DNA of 64,000 bases from Absidia repens (taxonomy: Eukaryota > Mucoromycota > Mucoromycetes > Mucorales > Cunninghamellaceae). The stretch lies in contig MCGE01000039.1 of the NCBI GenBank assembly GCA_002105175.1, forward strand, positions 124,001-188,000, in the 5' to 3' direction. The translations under genes and the position numbers were made by a program. Below, one piece after another: positions 10,950 through 22,107 of this stretch. Positions within the stretch are counted from its first letter, which is position 1, and every line of letters begins with the position of its first letter. Below the pieces are notes generated by a model. That model searched no databases. It was not told the origin of the DNA and saw only the letters and a program-made list of their open reading frames with translations.

Positions 10950-10971
10950 TACGTTTTATGCCATTATTATC
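8803..10971. other. Spacer, mostly unassigned, with one dispersed repeat
   Basis: Positions 9000-9880 show no feature I recognise; a minus-strand frame at 9197-9628 has no signal of a real gene. About 9890-10290 is a dispersed-repeat copy ('ttagtttagtattagtttg', then 'tttcaataaaatatatctc'). Positions 10310-10740 are unassigned. From 10893 to 10947 there is an uninterrupted run of about 55 T, ending some 25 nt before the start codon of HET gene B. Confidence 0.5.
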
Positions 10972-12948
10972 ATGACTAATAAAGACGACCACCTAGGACT
11001 TTTTTTCCAACGTAAGTCAGTGTGTCATAAATGGAGTTATATGGACAATGGAATAAAGAGGTTACTTACTAACAATAATGACATCCAATCTTTTCCTATT
11101 ATAGAGCTTTCTTTCAACGACACGCATCAAGAACAACAGCTACAACAAAAATTTCAGCAAAAATATCAGGAACTTCAGCAGCTTCAGGAGCAGTTACATC
11201 AACTTCAGCAGCCGCAACAGGAACAGCATCAAACACCATTCCAGATTGTACTTATCGATATTCGGGCGGCTGCCAAACAAAAGATTATCCGTTGTGTTGA
11301 AAAACCGTTATTTGGAGACAAGGACCTAAAATTTGTGGCACTGTCGTACCGTTGGGGGGAACTCAATGAGGCGTTTGTTGAAACTGAATGTGGTTATGTA
11401 GCAAAGATTACTTCTTTCGAATTGATTGATTTTTTTAAGATATGCTGGATGATGACAGAGGAAGCCGACTTGAAATCCATCAACTATGTGTGGGTGGATG
11501 CAATTTGTGTGGATCAAAGCAATTACGAGCGGCGAAAAACGACGATTCATGAAATGAGCAACATTTACGATCGAGCGACGTATATTCTGGCTGTCCCGGA
11601 CTTGCATTTACAACACTTATGGGCGGCCTCTTCATCGAATAGGGAAAATATAAAAAATGCAAAATTATTAGGCGAGTACATTTTCCAACTTATACACGGT
11701 AACAAACGTCAGCTCCTTCAATTGAAATACGACAACGTCAAAAAGCCGGACGGTTCGTTCATGTCGGTATCTGAAGCAATGGATCGAATTAAAAGATCTG
11801 TGCGTTTTTTGGCAGATCTCGTGAAGGATTGGTCGACACGTGTGTGGGTGGTAAGCGAATACAATATTGCAAAACAAAAACAACAAAAGATGAAATATTG
11901 GTTCATTCAACTCGGCAATCATTTTCAACGTAATGGTCATTTATGCCATGAAAACCAAAATTATTCCTTCAGAAAGTACTCGTTTTTTCAATTTGACTTT
12001 AGCAGCACTTCAAAAAATTCATTTCGATTGAATTTCGTCACCACACCTACAGACTCACTAGAAATTCGCCAATCGAAATCTGAATTGGAACGCATTTACA
12101 AAAACTTCCATTCAACTATCATTGGACAACTTGATCAACAAACGTTTTTAGAAAGAATTCTAAAATCCAAGGCCAGCAAAAATGGTAATTTTTTAAAAAA
12201 AAGAATACAAAATCACAGCAGCTGGGTTTGAAGAATAAAAAACAACCATTTTTTTCGCTCAGAGGATCGATTCCACGCCATTATGCCGTCCTCAAAATAC
12301 AAGCGCATCATTGAGAACAAAGACGTGGTGGATGGCTGGAAAATTGACAACCTTGTATCGGTCAAACTGAAACTCTACGAGGTGATGGACACGAAGGACA
12401 AATTGAAACTCTTTTTTCTGTCTTGCACTACTGATAGCCTTAATTTTTCTGCTGACATATTGCCGACATTTGCAACATCCAATATAGACTGGCCCTTCCG
12501 TTTTCAAGATAACGTACCTCCGTTTGGTATGAAACATGGGGCCGTCAATTTTGACTTGACCAGCGTGTCCACCATTCATCTCATCCGAATGAACGACGGG
12601 TATAGTAAACTCAACCTTAAGCCATTGCAATATGCTGTCATTACTTGTGGGATGGCCAATTATCTAATAACTGAATTCAGACGTACAAGAAAACCACAAT
12701 GCAAGCAACTTGGGTTAAATGTTCCCAATACACCTATTTCTGTTGTATATATCCCCATTTGTCAATTCACGGCCAGGAAGAAAACAGAAGAGGGAAATGT
12801 TATAGAGATTGAAGATCATATTTTGCTGGTTGGTAGTTTTGAAAGGAACAAATGGGTATTACAATGTCCACAGCGTCGTCAACGTATTTCTGAAGATGAC
12901 ATCTTGCGTCATTGTTTAGATGACGATCCTGGTTTTGATATCTATTGA
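10972..12948 (+). CDS. HET-domain protein B, short form
   Basis: Exons 10972-11011, 11105-12184 and 12263-12948 give 601 residues. After a MTNKDDHLG start comes a long Gln/Leu-rich region of about 55 residues (repeats such as LQQLQEQLHQLQQ) that could form a coiled coil, longer than in the paralogues. The HET core is intact: FVALSYRWGE, YVWVDAICVDQSNYERRK, NIYDRATYILAVPDL. The segment between the HET core and DWSTRVWVVSEY is much shorter: the block with DRTLRQLLANYTTYLADGF, DLLCEIYQAS and DYDKV, present in all other copies, is missing. The last exon begins EDRFHAIMP (residue 374) and ends GFDIY. It is the most divergent member. Joining of exon 1 gives QLSF where the paralogues have ELT. Start and splice sites are by analogy with the paralogues. 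Confidence 0.85.
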
Positions 12949-14883
12949 ACCAAGTAGTTTGATAGAATGGACAATAAATCTCTCCTTTTTTTCGAAAAAG
13001 TTAACAAATAATAATTACCCTTTACCTTTCACTACATATCCTATTCTTATTTTTTTTTTATTGATCATGACATCAATGGTATCAGCGGTATCCACAAAAT
13101 CCATACCAACATCACAGCAAGTAGTTGACGTTGGCTAAAAGTTGTCCATGAGGCATGGATGTGTTGATCCATTTCATGGTTTAAGCAACGACTTGGTACA
13201 TTCCATTGATTGTCAGGGTGTTACCAAGTTGTATAGCCGATAGCTAATTATTCACGGACTCTACTTTCGTCATACAAAAAAAGGAGAAATTCAGGTTACA
13301 ATCAGCTATTTAAGATACAGTGAAAATTTAGTCTAGTATAGTGTAGGGTAGCTTATTATTGACAACTATTTTCTATTCTTTCAATAAAAAAAAAAGAACA
13401 ACATTTGAACGTAAATATCACTTTTACAAAGTGAAGGAATGAAACATATGAAGAGGTATGAAACACATACAATACGTAAAGGAGGGAGGGGAGGGATATG
13501 TAGTTGGTTGGCGTGTCATACACTATAGTATACAATCTTAAAATAAAGAGGTTTGATCTAGTGCTCAACGTGAATATGATTCAATGGTTAAAAAATATAA
13601 GATACATTTTATTGAGCAAAACACAAACTGGGGATGGTCAGCCTGGATCTTAATGTGCGAGGTGAGAAATGTGAAGAAGGGGATTTACTGTTGAAAACAA
13701 CTACTATAACCATATGAGAGAGGCTAATGATGGTAAGGGAAAAAATGATAGACATACTTTATTCAAATACAGAGATAAAAATAAAACAACTAACACTAAA
13801 CTAAACCAATGACGGTTTCATGACACATATTTCTTTAAGCTGAATGTAGTAATCTAATGGCGGGTTCGAAATTCTATATCCAAAATGAAAGAGTTTCCCC
13901 ATGTCCTTTGTCATGCCCTTTTTCGAAACCTTCTAAATCTAATAAAAAATCCCACTCCATGATCATCAGACCCCTTGGAGGACATCATGGTAAGAAGAAG
14001 AAAATGAAAAACAAAAAAATTAGAGAAAGCACGATCTTTTTTAATAATTCAATTGAATTCCCGCTTTTTTGGTCAGAGCTTTTTTTGACAGTGAGATAAA
14101 AATTAGCAGGCAGACCAACTAGTGTTGACAAATGCTAACTTCAATGAAAAAAAAAAAAGTATCGCTTTTTAGCCATTGTCATTTCCCTGCACATTATATC
14201 AGCTTCCACTTCACAAGCGTCTCCTTTAGAGTAGCGTTGATTATTCTTTTAATTTCACATTAGTCCCCAGCTATATATTTTCCCCATATGGTTTATTAAA
14301 CTATGTGCTTTTTATTAGAAATACCCCCACTTGATACTTGTTAATAACTCAATAAAATACAACATTTATATTCAAACACTGACTCTAACCCAGGTCTTCC
14401 CTAGCAGACTGTGCATTATTTTTTTTTTTTTTTTTTTTGTTTATTTCGAGGATAAAAAAGCATGCGTTGCTGAAATAACAGATTAAACGCCAACAAACAC
14501 GACTGGTAAATCGATCGTCTCGGAGGTCCAGTCAGGCCCCAGATCTTGAGGCTTGAAAACACGGACTCGGGTACCAAATTTCATCAAGAAAATTTAGAAT
14601 GCAGAGAGACACAATCAAAAATAACAAAACCAAGATCTTCAGTACCGTACGTTGTAAGAACTCATATTTATCAAGTGCAGTAGCAAGTCGTCACTTGCTT
14701 CCTTATTAAATAACTGCACAAAAAAAAAAAAAAAAAAAAAGGAAATAGTGACGGATCAAAGTTGGTGTTACGTTCTTCTCGATGATACTTTCCGAACCCC
14801 TCAAACGCCACACACAAGTATCAGCGAATACATTTCTGTCTTTTTTTTTCTTTCTTTCTTTCTTTACGCAATTCTTTACTATC
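12949..14883. other. Spacer: long reverse dispersed repeat, then HET promoter region
   Basis: About 13150-13990 is the reverse complement of 58970-59720: both contain the 'ttggcgtgtcatacactata' type stretch, the 'gtcataccactttacaaagtga'-like segment and the 'ccatgatcatcagacc' segment. Positions 14000-14500 are AT-rich and unassigned. From about 14540 ('ggacccctcaaacgcca' type motifs at 14795) the sequence is the block found upstream of other HET genes. Confidence 0.6.
13150..13990 (-). repeat. Long copy of the dispersed repeat (reverse)
   Basis: Matches 58970-59720 on the opposite strand over roughly 800 bp with small gaps. It includes the landmarks 'ggggtctgatgatcatggag' (reverse), 'atggggaaactctttcattt', 'tagtttagtgttagttg' and 'attgtcaataataa'. 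It is the longest pair of this repeat in the window. I saw no open frame for a transposase or reverse transcriptase in either copy. Confidence 0.7.
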
Positions 14884-15000
14884 ATGACTAAAGATGTCCC
14901 ACCTGACCATCTCACGCAAGGTACGTTATTGTCGGCTAACAAATATTCCGCATTGATTGATTGATTCGTGTTTTTTATAGAACTAACCAGTGATGGCACT

Positions 15001-15036
<36 letters not shown>

Positions 15037-17000
15037 CAACAACAGCAAGAATCATTTAAAGTGCTTCTTGTGGACATCGAAAAGGCCGCCAATGATAATA
15101 AAATACGTTGCGTTGAAAAGCCGCTGAACAGAAACGCTGAAGAATTAAGCTTTGTAGCGTTGTCTTATCGTTGGGGCGAATTACAAGAAACAACCGTTGA
15201 TACACATCTTGGCTATTTAGCAACAATCACGTCATTTGAAGTGAATGATTTTTACCAGCTTTGCAAAATGATGACGAAGGAACCGGATTTGAAATCCATC
15301 AAGTATGTGTGGGTGGATGCCATTTGCGTGGATCAAACGAACTATGAAAAACGAAAAGCCACGATTCATCAAATGTCCAACATTTACGAAAAAGCCACCT
15401 ATATTTTAGCAGTGCCTGATCTGCACAAGCAACATGTGGTAAACGCATCGGCAGAGAATATCAAGATCTTGAATAATTGTCTCGGCTTGACACGCTATAT
15501 TTATCACCTTCTACACGGAAATAAAGATCAGCTCGTTAAAATGGACGATGACTTCCTCAACGATATCCAAGCACCAGAAGACCGTACACTCAGGCAAATG
15601 TTGGCAAAATATACTCCTTATTTGGCAGATGGATTTACAAGATTCACACTAGATGGTTACACTCTGAATTATCCTGAGGACACACTTCATATTTTATGTG
15701 ACATCTATCAAGCATCCTTATCAAATCTTAACGAAGAACCCCTTGACGTCATAAGAAAGCAAACTCAGAAAGAAGATGTTTCTAGTAGAAAGAATGACGA
15801 TCTTTTGGATGAAAGCTTGCTTGATTACGATAAAGTGGATCGTTTATTTTCGAGAAGCCGTAGTCACCTCTGGGAAAAATTTGGCAAAAGTAACAAGATT
15901 TGGGCTTATGAATTAATGAAAAGAAGTAACGCTATTCAACGATTCATCATATTGTTGAAGGATCTCGTCAATGATTGGTCTACTCGTGTTTGGGTCATCA
16001 GCGAATACTGCATTTCAAAAAAGAAAAACAATTTAAAGTACTGGTTTATTGGACTCTCTGATTGCTCAACGGAAGGTTTGCCCTTTTTTAAATTCGATTT
16101 TAACAACCCCGCATTCTCCTCTGATATTCAAAAAAATAAAGGGTTTCTTTATTTCCCTGACTTATGCCCTGCCTACCTCCAATTCCATCAGTTAATCATC
16201 CAGCAACTCAGTACACAAACCTTTTTTGAGATGATGTTGAAATCCAAGGCTAGCAAAAATGGTAGATGGACCTATAATTTTTTTCTAAAAAAAAAAATTC
16301 AGTAAGCATCTGTTAACGTTCTTTTTATATTATATATCTGAATGTGGTAGAGGATCGATTATATGCCATTTTGCCGCTATCAAAATATAAAAACAAACTC
16401 AACCAAGTGGCAGATTGGAAAATCAGTAGTACAGTGTCGGTCAAATTGAAACTATTCGAGATCATGGATACGAGGGATAAGTGGACGCTTTTATTTTCGT
16501 CTGGACAATGGCATTCTTCACATAACTTTGAAGTGTTACCAACATTTTGCGTGTCATCTATATACTGGGACCAAATTGAAAGGTTTGTCACAGAGCATCC
16601 ATGCAATTTTGACATAAACCACGTCTCTTCAGCCATCACACTCCACCATCATACGAACGAATTGCAGCAGCGTATGTATTACCTCCAGTTGATGCCCAAG
16701 GAATATTACGTGAAAAAGGCATTCAATAATGAAGATAATTTTTATATATCGAAAAATACACTATACAATCGCCTTCAGGTCAATAAGCATAGCATCATTG
16801 TGATTGTTCGCGTGCCCCAATATGACTTTAACGGCATAGCACCAGATAATGTAGACAAGAACTTAAAAGGTAATACTATTACACTGCTTGGATGTTTTGT
16901 GGAAAACAAATGGACACTATGCAGTTCACCCCAAAACGATTTTGACCAATGGGATCATCATTATGATGACGAAAATGGCACTTTTTTCAATATCTATTAG
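14884..17000 (+). CDS. HET-domain protein C
   Basis: Exons 14884-14920, 14981-16261 and 16351-17000 give 655 residues, with GT-AG introns of 60 and 89 nt. It starts MTKDVPPDHLTQ and then has 16 consecutive Gln (ten CAG, then mixed CAA/CAG), the longest pure Gln run in the cluster. The HET core is canonical: FVALSYRWGEL, YVWVDAICVDQTNYEKRK, NIYEKATYILAVPDL. The linker between QTQKED and DYDKV is short and acidic. DWSTRVWVISEY and KKKNNLKYWF follow, and the last exon starts at EDRLYAILP (residue 440) and ends FFNIY. The upstream block with 'ggtgttacgttct' and 'cctcaaacgccacacac' (14761-14820) is shared with the other copies. Position 3 of the tandem array. Confidence 0.9.
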
Positions 17001-18099
17001 AGTAATTGGGTCAATGATCAAGTCATCAATAAATAAATATGATATTTTCCTTTGTTTCAGAATCAATATAAAATAGTCGTCTAAAAGCTACGTATTACAG
17101 ATAGCAAAAGAGGACACAATCATGTTGTGCGTTTTTTGTTTTGTTTTTTTTTTTTTTTTAATCCTAATAAGCGACCGATAACATTCAAATCCCGCCCACG
17201 TGGTTGTTTATTTTTCTCCATACCAGATCCTCTCTTCTTTCTTTTGAGGTGTGAATCAATCGACACCCCAATAGATTGTATATAAGATACCAACCAACTT
17301 CCTCTGTGTATTTTATACCTTCACTTTGAGAGAAAACTCATATTCAAATTTAATAATTTTATTTCATTGAAGGTAATATACAATAATAACCAGCAGCAAA
17401 CTATCCTACGCTACACTAGACTAATTTTCCCGTATATAAAATAATTAATTGCACCTTGATAGACAAAAGAAAAAAAGAAAGAAAACCTTGTAAATAAAAC
17501 GCCCAAATTGTTGTAGACTTACAATTTCATTTGAGAAACATCGTTTCTGATTTTTCGTCATATCAATATGCTAAGCCTATGATTTCATTTATCTTTACAT
17601 TGCTGTTGTATTATCATTTTATTATTTTTTATCTCTAATTGAGATCAGGTTGTTTGTTTGGGCGACAGTCAACCATGACTTGCCGAAACAATAGTTTTTA
17701 AACTTAATAAACAACATTGGTAAAAATAAATAAATAAATCGCCTCAGGTCCCAGATTTGGAGGATTGAAAATGCGGGAGTTTGAAAAAACGAGTCGAAAA
17801 AAAAAAAAAAAAATTCAGGCACCAAATTAAATGACAGAGACACAATCAAATATAATAAAAAAGCTGTCTTCCATACCGTAAGCAGCAAGAACAGTTATAC
17901 GGCAAGGTGTAGTAAAAAGTTCTTCATTTGCTTCCCAACTCAATAACTTTAAAAACAAAGACCGATCAACTGGTGTTACGTGCCTCAATCTAATTTTCAA
18001 AGATGATACCTTCGAAGCCTCTTAAACATCACACCGGTGTGAAAGAATGTACATTCCCCCCCCGCTCTTTCTCTCTCTCTCTTTAATTAATTTTTTACC
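17001..18099. other. Spacer: repeat fragment and HET promoter block
   Basis: At 17190 the box 'cccgcccacgtgg' marks the start of a dispersed-repeat copy. Positions 17290-17460 match part of 59480-59640. Positions 17470-17740 are AT-rich and unassigned. From about 17745 ('cccagatttggaggattgaa') to the ATG the block resembles that upstream of gene C, including 'tggtgttacg' at 17971 and 'cctcttaaacatcacac' near 18019. Confidence 0.6.
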
Positions 18100-20305
18100 A
18101 TGATGGATAAAGACGATCCAGCCGAACATCTCTCTCAAGGCATATTATTTCTTGACTCTTTAAAAGAAGGAAGTATTAATCTAAACCTCGATTTCTTATA
18201 TTTCTATAGAATTCACCAATGACGCTCCCCCGGACCAGCGACAGCAAAAATTATTCCGAGTTGTGCTTGTCGACATCGAAATGGCAGCCGAACGTAAAAT
18301 CCATTGTATTGAAAAACCACTGGAGGGATACGCGGAAGACTTAAATTTCGTGGCGTTGTCTTATCGGTGGGGCGAGGTACAAGAAACAATTGTTGATACA
18401 CACCTTGGGTATTTAGCAACCATCACATCCTTTGACTTGGATGATTTTTATTTTCTTTGCAAAATGATGAGCCATGAACCCGATTTGAAATACATCAAGT
18501 ATGTGTGGGTGGATGCGATTTGTGTGAACCAAACCAACTATGAACAACGGAAAGCCACGATTCATCAAATGTCCAACATTTACAAAAAAGCCACCACTAT
18601 TTTGGCGGTCCCTGATCTTCACATGGGACACCTGAAAAACGTATCTGCAGACACTAAGCGACTCATGATGAACAGCAAGAAATTCAGCGAATATATTTAT
18701 CATCTTATTCAAGGAAATACCGATCAGCTCCATAAAATGGACGATGCATTTCTTGATAAAATCAACGCGCCAAAAGATCGTACATTAAGGCAATTGCTGG
18801 CAAAACACACTGTGTATTTCACTGGTGGGTTCACAACATTTCAACATTACCACGATAATAGTTATCCTGAAGACGCATTGGACCTTTTATGCGATATTTA
18901 TCAAACGTCCTTGCCAAACCCACACGGAAGTCTTGACCTCATCATAAATCAAACTCAGAAAGAGAAGAAGATGACGGACGATGATGTTCGTTGTAACGAC
19001 AACGACGACGCCGATGATGATGATGATGATGGCAAAAACCTCCTCTTGGACAGGGGTGTGCTTGATAGCGATAAAGTGTCTTGCCTATTTTCGGAAAACC
19101 CTTATGTGCGTTGGATGAAAATTAAAAGAAGAAACAAGTTGTGGGCACATAAATTAGTTGGAAGAAAGCATATCGTCCGGCAAACCATGAAATTGTTAGA
19201 GGATCTTATCCTGGATTGGTCCACTCGTGTTTGGGTGATCAGCGAATATCACCTTGCAAAAGACGAAAACAAGCTCAAGTATTGGTTTCTTCAACTCTCG
19301 TCGTGGGAAAATAGAGGATGGTCCTTTTTCAAATTCGATTTTGTCAACCCAGCCTTCTTCTCTGTCGTTCAAAACACAGCCTTTCGTGATGCAAATCTGT
19401 ACAACAACGATCCAAATCCCGCCGACCTATTATTCCATCGTTTGATCATCCAACAGCTTACTACACAGACCTTTTTTGAGATGATATTGAAATCCAAGGC
19501 TAGCAAAAATGGTAAGTTTACTTCTTTTTTATTTTTTTTTAAAAAAAAAATACCTAATAAGCATATACATTTTACATGACGTTCTATATATCTATCATAA
19601 ATGTTGTTGATGGGGATCATCCTAGAGGATAGATTTTACGCCATTTTGCCGCAATCCAAGTACAAAGACAAAGTCAATCAAGTAGATCGTTGGGTCATTA
19701 ATAATATGATCTCCGTCAAGTTGAAACTGTTTGAGATCATGGATACCAAAGACAAGTGGACCTTGCTCTTTTTCTCGGGATGCTTCTTTGCCTCAAATAC
19801 GTACGAGGTCCTGCCATCGTTTTGCGCATCAAATCTACCATGGCACGAAATGATGCGGTTTTTCCAAGACGACCCACATAATTTTGACATGGCCAACGCA
19901 TCCTCCGCCATCACACTCCATTGTACCAACCATTTGCGCCGATATTATCTTCGGCTAACACCGAAGGAATATTATGTAGTGAAGGAATACCATCATTACA
20001 ATGTTACCATGTCGCTCTATACACTCTACAAACACCTTCAAGTCGATAAAGACAGCGTAATTGATATTGTTTGGGTCCCACAATATGACACAATAGCCAA
20101 GGTCTTCAATACGCGAGACGACTATGTGCAGTCCATGGTATTCAATACAGGAGACGACTATCTGAAGTACGCTAGTATTAAAATGATTGGAAGTTTTGCA
20201 GAAAATAAGTGGACATTATGTGATCATAGAAACATAACTGATGATATTTCCGAATACGTTCATCATTTTAATGATGATCATCGTACTGTTTTTAATATCT
20301 ATTAA
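18100..20305 (+). CDS. HET-domain protein D
   Basis: Exons 18100-18139, 18210-19511 and 19626-20305 give 673 residues. The first intron begins with GC rather than GT (CAAG|GCATAT): every paralogue with this intron has CAAG|GTA or AGAG|GTA, so a GC-AG intron in the same place is the simplest reading. Otherwise translation would have to start within exon 2. The Gln tract is nearly lost (RQQK). The core reads FVALSYRWGE, YVWVDAICVNQTNYEQRK (Asn for Asp, Gln for Arg), IYKKATTILAVPDL. The linker is the most acidic of the family, with Asp runs around residues 268-285 encoded by GAT/GAC repeats. DWSTRVWVISEY is intact. The last exon starts EDRFYAILP (residue 448) and ends VFNIY. Just before the C-terminus it carries an internal duplication, VFNTRDDY and VFNTGDDY. 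Confidence 0.87.
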
Positions 20306-20384
20306 GCAAATGGAACAGTGATCCAAAGTCATCCATAAATAAAACGACTACTTTTTATTAATATTACTATTATTATCATTGTTA

Positions 20385-20525
20385 GAAATAAATGCTCTGG
20401 CGCTCCGCTGGTGCTTTTGGAAAAAAGTGAGGGTGTTGATGGGATCGGATTAGAACCTTCGCCCTGCCGCATTATGGTGGGCAACCCCTTGCAGCCCGAC
20501 TGTCATTCTCAGCGCTCGATTCATT
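20385..20525 (-). repeat. SINE-like tRNA-derived repeat, copy 1
   Basis: Read on the minus strand: 'gagcgctgagaatgacagtc', 'gggctgcaaggggttgcccacc', then 'ggttctaatcc', which resembles the B box of a tRNA gene, 'catcaacaccc', an A-rich spacer and 'gctggagcgccagagcattt'-like 3' end. The same order occurs at 42785-43020. A tRNA origin is an inference from the B-box-like element. Confidence 0.5.
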
Positions 20526-20989
20526 TTTTTTTTTTTTTTTGTGCGGTTGAAATGTACGAAAGTGTTTAGGTGTAAAATAAACATTTCCTCCCCATCGGTA
20601 GCACAGAACGCAATCTCCCTCCTGTCCTCCGAACCCCTTCTGTCTCCATCCACCCTGTAGTTCCCATGTCTTTTGGCCTTTGTTTTTTCTCTTTCCCTCT
20701 AGTTTACTATCCCCTGTCCCACTCCCCGTCTCGCTTACCCGCTCCCGAATTCCTCTCCCTTCTATATAGCCTGCTTCCACGTCTCCTCCACCAGTCTTTC
20801 GTTCTCCCCAATTTTCTTTTATATAAGTGGACACCTCTCACTGTGACGTGACCCCAGGTCTTTTATTCTATTTAATAAAACGACACTATACAAAAAAAAA
20901 AAAACATTCAGGCTCCGCACGCATAATTTCTAGTATTTTTTGGGCTCCTCTCTTTCCCTTGTTTCTTCTTTTTTTTTTTTTTTTTTCCT

Positions 20990-21245
20990 TCATGGAAGTC
21001 TGAATGATTAAGATGGCAAGGCTCATTGGGATAACTGGTGATCTAGGATTAGTATTAGAACTTGAATTAGAGGCATTTTCAAAAATGCAAAACAAACATC
21101 ATGGGGGAAGGCTTTCATTTTGGATGTAGGATTTGGGAACGCCATTAGATTAGCCTCATCTTAGGAAATAGTATCATGGAATCATCATTAGTTTATTATT
21201 AATTAGTCATCGTTTGTATCTATCTCTGAATAAAAAATGCTAGTT
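20990..21245 (+). repeat. Dispersed repeat copy (diverged)
   Basis: Contains 'gcaaaacaaacatcatggggga', 'ctttcattttggatgtagga', 'cgccattagattagcctcat' and 'tttgtatctatctctgaata' in the same order as the other copies, followed by AAAAAATG instead of AATAAAATG. It lacks the CACGTG box. Confidence 0.6.
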
Positions 21246-21554
21246 TCTCTGCTCTACGTTTACATCATGAACTTTATGGAAAGTGTATGCACGTCCATAG
21301 AAGAAGAAAAAAAAGTGCGTTTGTATATATGAAGAAAGAATGGATTGGGTAGCAAGGTGACTTCTTCCACCAACTCATGTATGCGGTATAAATTTGTGCA
21401 TAGAAAAATAAAGCAGGCACGTATTTGTTTGAAAAAATAAAAACCAGCTATTACAGTGTGTTTTGTTGTGGTGGGCTATATTGAGCAGCAAAGATGAGGA
21501 TAGTATTAATGGTGTAGCTAGGGAACTAAAATGTTCAATATACTGGGTGTCACG

Positions 21555-21680
21555 GGTGTGTGTGAAGTGTGGGTTTTGATGGGATGGGATTAGATGCCTT
21601 TGCCATTTTACATTTTTATGGGCAGTCCTTTGGGGGGGGGCGCAACCGTCGCGCCGTTGCCTCAGCGCTCAGTCAAATAC
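21555..21680 (-). repeat. SINE-like repeat, copy 2
   Basis: On the minus strand it carries 'gagcgctgaggcaacggcgcg', 'actgcccata' and 'ctaatcccatcccatcaaaac', matching the head of the copies at 20385-20525 and 42785-43020. The B-box-like site has lost the GGTTC. Confidence 0.45.
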
Positions 21681-22107
21681 AATGGAGGGTTTTATAAATT
21701 GGTAGTAGAAAAAAAGCAAAATAAAGTTACTATAGCTGAGTTTTCGTATGTGCAGCAATCCTATAAGAAATCCAGTAAGCTAGAGAAGGAGATCCCGCGG
21801 GAGTTTAGAAGACCTCAAACCCCGAAAAAAAATCAGGTACAAAAAAGCATGGCAGAGATCTGTCAGAAATAATAAAAAGCACCAAAAAAGGCGCTGTAGG
21901 AATTAACAAGTTATAATTATGGAAGACTTTACTTGTCCCCTCCCTTTTTTTTTATTCAAGAACAACGAAGAAAAAAACAAAACAAAGTTGAGCTGTTTGT
22001 GTTACGTTCCTGTACTTCCTAAGCCCTCAAACAACACGCAAATGCGAAAGAATATATTCTTTCGTCAATAATTCCCTTTTTTTCTCTTTATCCCAATTTC
22101 TACCAAT

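Larger units (their letters stand above)
20306..22107. other. Spacer with SINE-like repeats and a dispersed repeat
   Basis: Contains SINE-like copies at 20385-20525 and 21555-21680 (minus orientation) and a dispersed-repeat copy at about 20990-21245. The C/T-rich stretch 20600-20850 contains frames on both strands but nothing recognisable. From about 21800 to 22107 is the HET-type upstream block ('aaaccccgaaaaaaaatcagg', 'gtgttacgttcctg'). Confidence 0.6.

Noticed and set aside
20472..20834. Overlapping frames in the C/T-rich stretch on both strands
   Set aside because: Composition-driven; part of it lies in a SINE-like repeat, and no frame shows conserved features.
21555..21680. Possible tRNA gene
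   Set aside because: Only a degraded B-box-like element; no acceptor stem or full cloverleaf could be drawn, so it is treated as part of a SINE-like repeat.
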